Origin: Arthrobacter sp.
GTDB taxonomy: Bacteria; Actinomycetota; Actinomycetes; Actinomycetales; Micrococcaceae
DNA length: 11,408 bases
NCBI GenBank assembly: GCA_030147325.1
Contig: JASLAA010000235.1
Span: 1 to 11,408 of the forward strand
Reading direction: 5' to 3'
The position numbers were made by a program, and so were the translations under genes. The notes beneath the pieces were generated by a model. The model saw nothing but the letters and a program-made list of their open reading frames with translations, did no database searches and was not told where the DNA came from. Positions 6,533 through 11,408 of this stretch are shown in pieces. Positions within the stretch are counted from its first letter, which is position 1. Each line of letters starts with the position of its first letter.

Positions 6533-7311
6533 TGACAACTTCCCTGAACTCCCCCGGAGCCCCCGCCCGCTCCTCCTCCCCCGGCCCGTCGGCCGCCGTC
6601 TCCGCCCGGGACGTATCCAAGAGCTACGGGCGCGGCGAGACGGCGGTGCATGCCCTCCGGGACGTCTCGCTGGACTTCGACCAGGAACGCTTCACGGCCA
6701 TCATGGGACCGTCCGGCTCCGGCAAGTCCACCCTGATGCACTGCCTGGCCGGTCTGGACAGCATCGACTCAGGGCGCCTGTGGATCGGGGGGACCGACAT
6801 CACCGCACTGTCGGACGCGGAACTCACCCGCTTGCGGCGCGAACGCGTCGGCTTCGTCTTCCAGGCTTTCAACCTCGTGCCGACGCTGACGGCCGAACAG
6901 AACATCACGCTGCCGGTCGCGCTTGCTGGTGGCTCGGTCGACGCCGAGTGGCTGCAGCAGATCTCGTCCTCCCTCGGTCTCGTCGACCGCCTGTCCCACC
7001 GCCCGCACGAGTTGTCCGGCGGCCAGCAGCAGAGGGTCGCCGTCGCGCGTGCCCTGCTCACGCGGCCCGATGTCATCTTCGGGGACGAACCCACGGGCAA
7101 CCTCGACTCGGCCACGGGAGCGGAGGTGCTGTCCCTGCTCCGGAGAAGCAGCCGGGAGATGGGTCAGAGCATCATCATGGTCACCCACGATCCCGTCGCG
7201 GCTTCCTATGCTGACCGCGTGGTCCTGATGAAGGACGGCTCGCTCGTGGGCGAGCTCGAGCAGTCGACGCCTGATGCCATCCTCGGCGCACTCGCGAAAC
7301 TGGGGGCATGA
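6532..7311 (+). CDS. ABC transporter ATP-binding protein, MacB/LolD type
   Basis: This 259-residue ATPase powers the FtsX-type permease encoded directly downstream. Walker A is GPSGSGKST (59-67), the Q-loop glutamine is Gln111 in FVFQAFNLVPTLTA, the signature is LSGGQ (161-165), Walker B is VIFGDEPTGNLDS with catalytic Glu186, and the switch histidine is His219 in MVTHD. These features, especially QAFNLVPTLTA and DEPTGNLDS, mark the MacB/LolD/FtsE (3.A.1.122-125) group. The first 20 or so residues are a Ser/Pro/Ala-rich tail not found in the family core. The gene follows the two-component pair by 130 bp with its own predicted promoter and a possible operator. In such layouts the transporter often exports peptides or antibiotics or serves envelope maintenance; the substrate cannot be read from this sequence. 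Confidence 0.95.
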   Translation: MTTSLNSPGAPARSSSPGPSAAVSARDVSKSYGRGETAVHALRDVSLDFDQERFTAIMGPSGSGKSTLMHCLAGLDSIDSGRLWIGGTDITALSDAELTRLRRERVGFVFQAFNLVPTLTAEQNITLPVALAGGSVDAEWLQQISSSLGLVDRLSHRPHELSGGQQQRVAVARALLTRPDVIFGDEPTGNLDSATGAEVLSLLRRSSREMGQSIIMVTHDPVAASYADRVVLMKDGSLVGELEQSTPDAILGALAKLGA

Positions 7312-7312
7312 C

Positions 7313-9898
7313 GTGCTGCAGGTAGCCCTTGCGCAGGTCCGGACCCACGCACGTCGTTTCATCGCCGTCGGCCTCGCCGTCATGCTCGGAGTCGCTTTCC
7401 TCTCGGCGACGCTGATGGTCAGCGCGACCACCCGGGCCAGCCTCACCCAGAGCATCGGCGCCTCCTACGCCGCTGCGGATCTCGTCGTCACCGCCCCGTA
7501 CGGCTCCACCCTGCCCACCGACCTGGTCCCCGAGCTCGACTCCGTGCAGGGGGTCGAGGCCGTCCACGGCCTCGAACGGGCCTACACGCAGCTCACCACC
7601 GGTTCGACCACCTCACTCGCCGTGTTCACCGCCACGGCTCCGGAGCAGCTCGAGACCGCGGTGATGACGCAGGGCACCTACCCGTCGGAACCCGGGCAGG
7701 TGGCCCTCGACGAGAAATCGGCCGCGCGCCTGGACGTGGTTCCCGGCGATACCGTCGCCGTCGACGCCGGCGCTCCGGCCACGTCCCTGGGCAATGCCCT
7801 CACCGTCACGGCACTGATGGCTCCGAGCGCGGACCCCACGCTGTCCGGGGCCGTGCAGGTCCTCGCATCCACCTCCATGGTGCGGGAGCTCAACGGAGGT
7901 GAAGCGGCCTACCGCAACATCCAGCTCCTCCTCGAGCCAGGAGCCGATGCGTCCGCGGTGCAGACCGCCGTGGGCGAGATCCCGGCGGCGACGGACGACG
8001 GCGGCATCGTGGCGCGCTCCGCGGCGGACCAGACCGTCGAGGACGTGGCACAGCTCTCGAACGGCAACGATGCGCTCACCGGCATCCTCCTCGCCTTCGC
8101 GGCCGTCGCGGTCCTCGTCGCGGGACTGGTCATCTCCAACACGTTCTCCGTGCTCGTGGCACAGCGGACACGTGAACTCGCCCTGCTGCGCTGCATCGGG
8201 GCCGAGCGGCGCCAGATCCGGGCATCGGTACTCGTCGAGGCCGCGATCGTGGGCGTCGTCTCGTCCGCTACGGGAGTGCTGCTGGCCGTCGCCGTCATGG
8301 CCGGCCTCGTGGGCCTGGCCCGGCAGACCGACCTCGGTTCCTTCGCTGTCCTGGCCGTACCGCCGTCGGCCGTGATCATCGGTGTCGTGGTGGGTGTACT
8401 CATGACGCTCCTCGCCGCCCTCGTCCCGGCACGGGCGGCAACCCGGGTAGCCCCGTTGGCCGCGCTCCGCCCGTCGGAGCCGACCGCCGCCGGAAGCAGG
8501 AGCGGTCGCATCCGGCTCGTCACCGGGCTCGTCACGCTGACCGGCGGCAGCGCACTGCTGCTGCTCGGGGCTCTCACGGTCGCGATCGTCCCTGCGGTCG
8601 CCGGCGGGGCCGTCTCCTTCTTCGGCGTCGTCCTGCTCGCTCCGTTCTTCGTCCCACCGAGCGTCGCCCTGGTCGGAAGGCTTGCGCGCCCTCTCGGGGT
8701 GCCGGGCACACTGGCATCCGTCAACGCCATCCGGAACCCGGCGCGCACCACGTCCTCGTCCGCGGCCCTCATGGTCGGCGTCACGCTCGTCACGATGATG
8801 ATGGTCGGCGCGCAGACCGCCCGGACATCGTTCGAGCGCGAACTCGACGAGAACTACGCCGTCGACCTCGAGGTCGCGGGAACCGGTGCGGCGACTGCTC
8901 CCACTGGTGGCTCGAGCCCGGCGGGAACCACGCCGGAGCGGGTGGATGTCGCGACGCTCCTTCAGGTCGACGGCGTGCAGACAGCCGTCGAACTCACTCC
9001 CGTGATGCTCACGGGCAGTGATGACGGCGAGATGCTCGTCTACGCCGTCGATCCTGCCGCCCTCGCCGAGGTCCTGCGCTCACGAGGCGCGGAGCTCACG
9101 GACGGGATGGTCCTCGCTCCGCAGACGTGGACACAGCCCGACGTGACGCTGGACGCTGGCAAGGGACCCGTGACCCTGCCGGTCACGCCCACAGAGGCAG
9201 GCTTCTTCCAGCCGCTGATCACCACCGCCACCGCCGAGGAACTCGGTGGCGAGCCGGACGGGGCGGTGGAGACCTACCTCGGGGACCTGAGCGGTACCGG
9301 GATATCCGCCGGAAGTCTCGCGGAGAGTTCGCTGGCCGACTATGTCGGGGCGACCTTCTGGCTGAAGCTCGACGACGGCCTCGACGCGGGTGCGGTCGCC
9401 GACATCCAGTCCGCCATCGTCGCCGCCGCCGGGATCTCCGAGTATCAGGTCACGGGCGCGTCGATCGAACGTGCGGCCTACAACCAGATCATCGATGTCA
9501 TGCTGCTGATCGTCACGGCCCTGCTCGCCGTGGCAGTCCTGATCGCCCTCATCGGCGTGGCCAACACGCTCTCCCTGTCCGTCCTCGAACGACGCAGGGA
9601 GAACTCGTTGCTCCGCGCTCTGGGGCTCACCAGGGGGCAGCTCCGCGGGATGCTGGCGGTCGAGGCCGTGCTCATCGCCGGCGTCGCCGCGCTGCTCGGT
9701 ACGGGTCTGGGGGTCCTCTACGGATGGCTCGGTGCCCAGTCCGCTCTCGGTGGGACGGTGCCGGTCGTCGCGTCGGTACCGCTCGGTCAGATAGGCCTGG
9801 TTTTGGCCACGGCCGTCGTAGCCGGTCTGCTGGCTTCCGTGCTCCCGGCCCGGCGAGCCGCACGACTGTCGCCCGTCGCCGGCCTCGCTTCCGACTGA
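7313..9898 (+). CDS. FtsX/MacB-family ABC transporter permease, two FtsX domains
   Basis: This 861-residue integral membrane protein is the partner of the preceding ATPase. A membrane segment at about 16-38 is followed by a MacB-like extracytoplasmic domain (about 40-250), three membrane segments forming the first FtsX core (about 256-375), three further hydrophobic segments in the middle (about 412-503), a second outer domain (about 505-722) and a second FtsX core (about 726-850). That makes about ten membrane segments. Both FtsX cores end in a PAR motif (LVPARAATRVAPLAALRP; LPARRAARLSPVAGLAS) typical of the superfamily. A Gly/Thr/Pro-rich linker near residues 531-552 opens the second outer domain. 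The start is GTG 7313, one base past the ATPase stop (7309-7311) and preceded by GGGGG (7302-7306). An overlapping ATG at 7308 is out of frame. Such proteins often transmit force to substrates at the outer face rather than forming a pore. Confidence 0.93.
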   Translation: MLQVALAQVRTHARRFIAVGLAVMLGVAFLSATLMVSATTRASLTQSIGASYAAADLVVTAPYGSTLPTDLVPELDSVQGVEAVHGLERAYTQLTTGSTTSLAVFTATAPEQLETAVMTQGTYPSEPGQVALDEKSAARLDVVPGDTVAVDAGAPATSLGNALTVTALMAPSADPTLSGAVQVLASTSMVRELNGGEAAYRNIQLLLEPGADASAVQTAVGEIPAATDDGGIVARSAADQTVEDVAQLSNGNDALTGILLAFAAVAVLVAGLVISNTFSVLVAQRTRELALLRCIGAERRQIRASVLVEAAIVGVVSSATGVLLAVAVMAGLVGLARQTDLGSFAVLAVPPSAVIIGVVVGVLMTLLAALVPARAATRVAPLAALRPSEPTAAGSRSGRIRLVTGLVTLTGGSALLLLGALTVAIVPAVAGGAVSFFGVVLLAPFFVPPSVALVGRLARPLGVPGTLASVNAIRNPARTTSSSAALMVGVTLVTMMMVGAQTARTSFERELDENYAVDLEVAGTGAATAPTGGSSPAGTTPERVDVATLLQVDGVQTAVELTPVMLTGSDDGEMLVYAVDPAALAEVLRSRGAELTDGMVLAPQTWTQPDVTLDAGKGPVTLPVTPTEAGFFQPLITTATAEELGGEPDGAVETYLGDLSGTGISAGSLAESSLADYVGATFWLKLDDGLDAGAVADIQSAIVAAAGISEYQVTGASIERAAYNQIIDVMLLIVTALLAVAVLIALIGVANTLSLSVLERRRENSLLRALGLTRGQLRGMLAVEAVLIAGVAALLGTGLGVLYGWLGAQSALGGTVPVVASVPLGQIGLVLATAVVAGLLASVLPARRAARLSPVAGLASD

Positions 9899-9915
9899 CC
9901 TCCCGGCCACGGCGG

Positions 9916-9963
9916 CCCTCTCCTGCAGGCGGAGGCATATATCATGGGCTTCGCAGGAGAGGG
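9916..9963. repeat. Perfect 11-bp inverted repeat between permease and hybrid kinase
   Basis: CCCTCTCCTGC (9916-9926) and GCAGGAGAGGG (9953-9963) are exact reverse complements. The stem extends outward by one G-U and two Watson-Crick pairs (9913-9915 with 9964-9966). The 26-base loop contains an A/T-rich patch CATATATCAT (9936-9945) with a possible -10 element TATCAT (9940-9945). As RNA it is a strong hairpin and may end the transporter transcript. As DNA the arms flank a possible promoter for the next gene, which would suit an operator. The sequence does not decide between the two. Confidence 0.6.
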
Positions 9964-9977
9964 TCGGAAAGGACACC

Positions 9978-11408
9978 GTGACGGAGCAGGCAGCAGGGAG
10001 TCCCGACGGATCGCTCGCCGTCGTCGCCTCTGCCTCCGCCGAGGACCGTGCAGGGCTCCGGGACATGCTCGTCGCCGGAGGGTACGCCGTGCGGACCGTC
10101 GGCACCGCGGACGAACTGCTGGACGAGGTGCTCTCTTCCGAGCCTGACGTCCTCCTGGTGGACCTCGGGCTGGCACTGTCCTACTCGGGGTCGCTGGCCG
10201 GCGTCCTGGAGGAGCACCCGCACCTCTCCACCCTTCCGGCGCTGCTCATCCTGCCGGAGGGCGGCATGGAAGCCCTGCCCGCCGCGCTGACGCCCTTCGC
10301 GGGCGACTTCATCTTCCGCCCGGTCACGCCCGTGGAGCTGCTGCACCGCACGCACTCCGCCATCTCCCGTCGCCGCCGCATCCAGTCGCAACGGGCCTCG
10401 TCGGCACGCCTGCGGGAGGCGATGAGGCGCATCTCGGCGCAGATCAGGGCCACGAATGATCCGGCCGTCATGGTGGACCAGTTCCTTCCGGGCGTAGGGC
10501 AGGCACTCGAAGCCCACCACACCGTTCTGCAGGTCTTCGACGACGAACGCATCGCCGCACCCAGCAGGAGCTGGACCGATGGCTCGAAGGCCGGCCGGAC
10601 TGCGCTCACGGTGCCGCAGCAGGGCGACCGCGATGCGGAGCTCGAGCTCGCGGCAACCCTGTGGGAGAACTCGACCAGTGCCGGGTTCTCCTCCGGGCCC
10701 GGCGCGGTTCCCTCGTCCGGCGATGCGCCGGTGCCCGGATGGCTGCGCCGGTGGCTGGGCGAGGACCAGGTCAGCCATGGCGTCGCGACGGCGCTGGGCG
10801 AGGGCGATCGGCCGTTCGGGCTGCTCTGGGTCGTCAGCGCGGGCACCCCGCTGCGGTGGACCGGGGTGGAGAGCGCGCTGACACAGCACGTGCTCGGGAA
10901 CCTGGCCCACGGGCTCATCCAGGCGCAGCTCATCTCCCGCCAGCAGCAGGCCGTGCGCAAGCTGCAGTCGCTCAACCAGGCGAAGACGGACTTCGTCGGG
11001 AGCGTGAACCACGAGCTACGAACGCCGCTCGCATCGATCGCCGGCTACCTGGAGATGATCCTGGACGGCGTCGGCGGGGAGGTTCCTCCGCAGGCCGCCA
11101 CGATGCTGCAGGCCGTCGAGCGCAACACCGCGAAGCTGAGCCGCCTGATCGAGGACATCTCGGCACTCTCGGCCCGACAGGTGGACTCCTCCGAGCACGG
11201 GCCCGTCGACGTCGTGCACCTGGTGTCCGTGCTGACCGGGCACCTGGTCCTGGACGCTGCCAACGGGGGGATCACGCTCGAGTGCACCCTGCCGGAGCAC
11301 TCGGTGACGGTGTCCGGCGACCGCGAGGAGCTGTCGGCCGCCATCGCCATCGTGCTGTCGAACGCCCTGAAGTTCACGCCGACCGACGGTACGGTCTCGG
11401 TCGGGATG
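9978..11408 (+). CDS. Soluble hybrid sensor histidine kinase with degenerate N-terminal receiver (3' end outside window)
   Basis: The frame is open from GTG 9978 to the window end, giving 477 residues of an incomplete protein. GGAAAGGA (9966-9973) is a suitable ribosome-binding site, four bases before the GTG. Residues 12-125 have a receiver-like fold: Asp62 in DVLLVDLGL is kept, but the acidic pair after the first strand is replaced by Ala-Ser-Ala (17-19), the Thr/Ser after strand four is lost (LLILPEGG), and the conserved Lys is Arg114 in FIFRPV. It is probably a pseudo-receiver. An Arg-rich helix (131-155) and a GAF-like region (about 155-315, tentative) follow. A HisKA domain contains FVGSVNHELRTPLASIAGY with phospho-acceptor His345, then comes the start of the ATPase domain with the N-box in VLSNALKFTPTDG (Asn462). 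No transmembrane segment is seen, so it is cytoplasmic. The G-boxes lie beyond the window. Confidence 0.9.
   Translation, partial: MTEQAAGSPDGSLAVVASASAEDRAGLRDMLVAGGYAVRTVGTADELLDEVLSSEPDVLLVDLGLALSYSGSLAGVLEEHPHLSTLPALLILPEGGMEALPAALTPFAGDFIFRPVTPVELLHRTHSAISRRRRIQSQRASSARLREAMRRISAQIRATNDPAVMVDQFLPGVGQALEAHHTVLQVFDDERIAAPSRSWTDGSKAGRTALTVPQQGDRDAELELAATLWENSTSAGFSSGPGAVPSSGDAPVPGWLRRWLGEDQVSHGVATALGEGDRPFGLLWVVSAGTPLRWTGVESALTQHVLGNLAHGLIQAQLISRQQQAVRKLQSLNQAKTDFVGSVNHELRTPLASIAGYLEMILDGVGGEVPPQAATMLQAVERNTAKLSRLIEDISALSARQVDSSEHGPVDVVHLVSVLTGHLVLDAANGGITLECTLPEHSVTVSGDREELSAAIAIVLSNALKFTPTDGTVSVGM

Noticed and set aside
9944..10147. Small plus-strand frame starting ATG 9944 inside the inverted-repeat loop
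   Set aside because: It overlaps the hybrid kinase in another frame, is Arg-rich without motif, and has no ribosome-binding site.
9942..11012. Minus-strand open frame of about 356 codons over the hybrid kinase
   Set aside because: The plus strand there encodes clear receiver, HisKA and ATPase segments. The minus product has no recognisable motif.
1..11408. Search for CRISPR arrays, insertion sequences, tRNA or rRNA genes and phage genes
   Set aside because: I saw no regularly spaced repeats, transposase motifs, cloverleaf tails or integrase-like frames anywhere in the window.

Overview
The window is high-GC DNA with strong G/C bias at third codon positions, GTG starts and actinobacterial-type regulators. 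The leuB and ilvE genes lie next to each other, as in Micrococcaceae such as Arthrobacter and its relatives. The genus is inferred from gene content and codon style, not from a database match. I see no mobile element, CRISPR array, rRNA, tRNA or sign of recent transfer. It reads as ordinary chromosomal sequence rich in signalling genes.

Layout: positions 1-271 hold no supportable gene, only a possible terminator hairpin and a promoter. Next is a plus-strand cyclic-di-GMP enzyme with a HAMP-like region, GGDEF and EAL (272-1870). It converges on a minus-strand leuB-ilvE pair for branched-chain amino acid synthesis (4227-3175 and 3076-1970), with a strong hairpin terminator between the two directions. 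leuB is divergent from a plus-strand cluster: a membrane histidine kinase (4342-5547), a NarL/LuxR-type response regulator (5604-6401), an ABC ATPase (6532-7311) and a large FtsX/MacB-type permease (7313-9898). Last is a soluble hybrid sensor kinase that starts at GTG 9978 and runs off the window. Its N-terminal receiver domain has lost most of the residues needed for phosphotransfer.

How the genes work together: the kinase and regulator probably control the adjacent ABC exporter. A TCAT-N8-ATGA palindrome about 75 bp upstream of the predicted transporter start is the best candidate for the regulator's site. ATPase and permease are translationally close (stop of one 1 nt before the start of the next). 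LeuB and IlvE act in leucine, valine and isoleucine synthesis and are probably one transcription unit. The GGDEF-EAL protein and the hybrid kinase are further cytoplasmic signalling modules with no obvious link to the transporter.

The most consistent pattern is that all four genes that appear to begin a transcription unit (the GGDEF-EAL gene, leuB, the membrane kinase and the ABC ATPase) have a TANNNT -10 element ending 6-8 nt before ATG and no usable Shine-Dalgarno sequence. This predicts leaderless mRNAs. Downstream genes (ilvE, the response regulator, the permease, the hybrid kinase) have ribosome-binding sites instead. No clearly new system is evident. The most interesting items are several well-formed inverted repeats at regulatory positions and the degenerate-receiver kinase.
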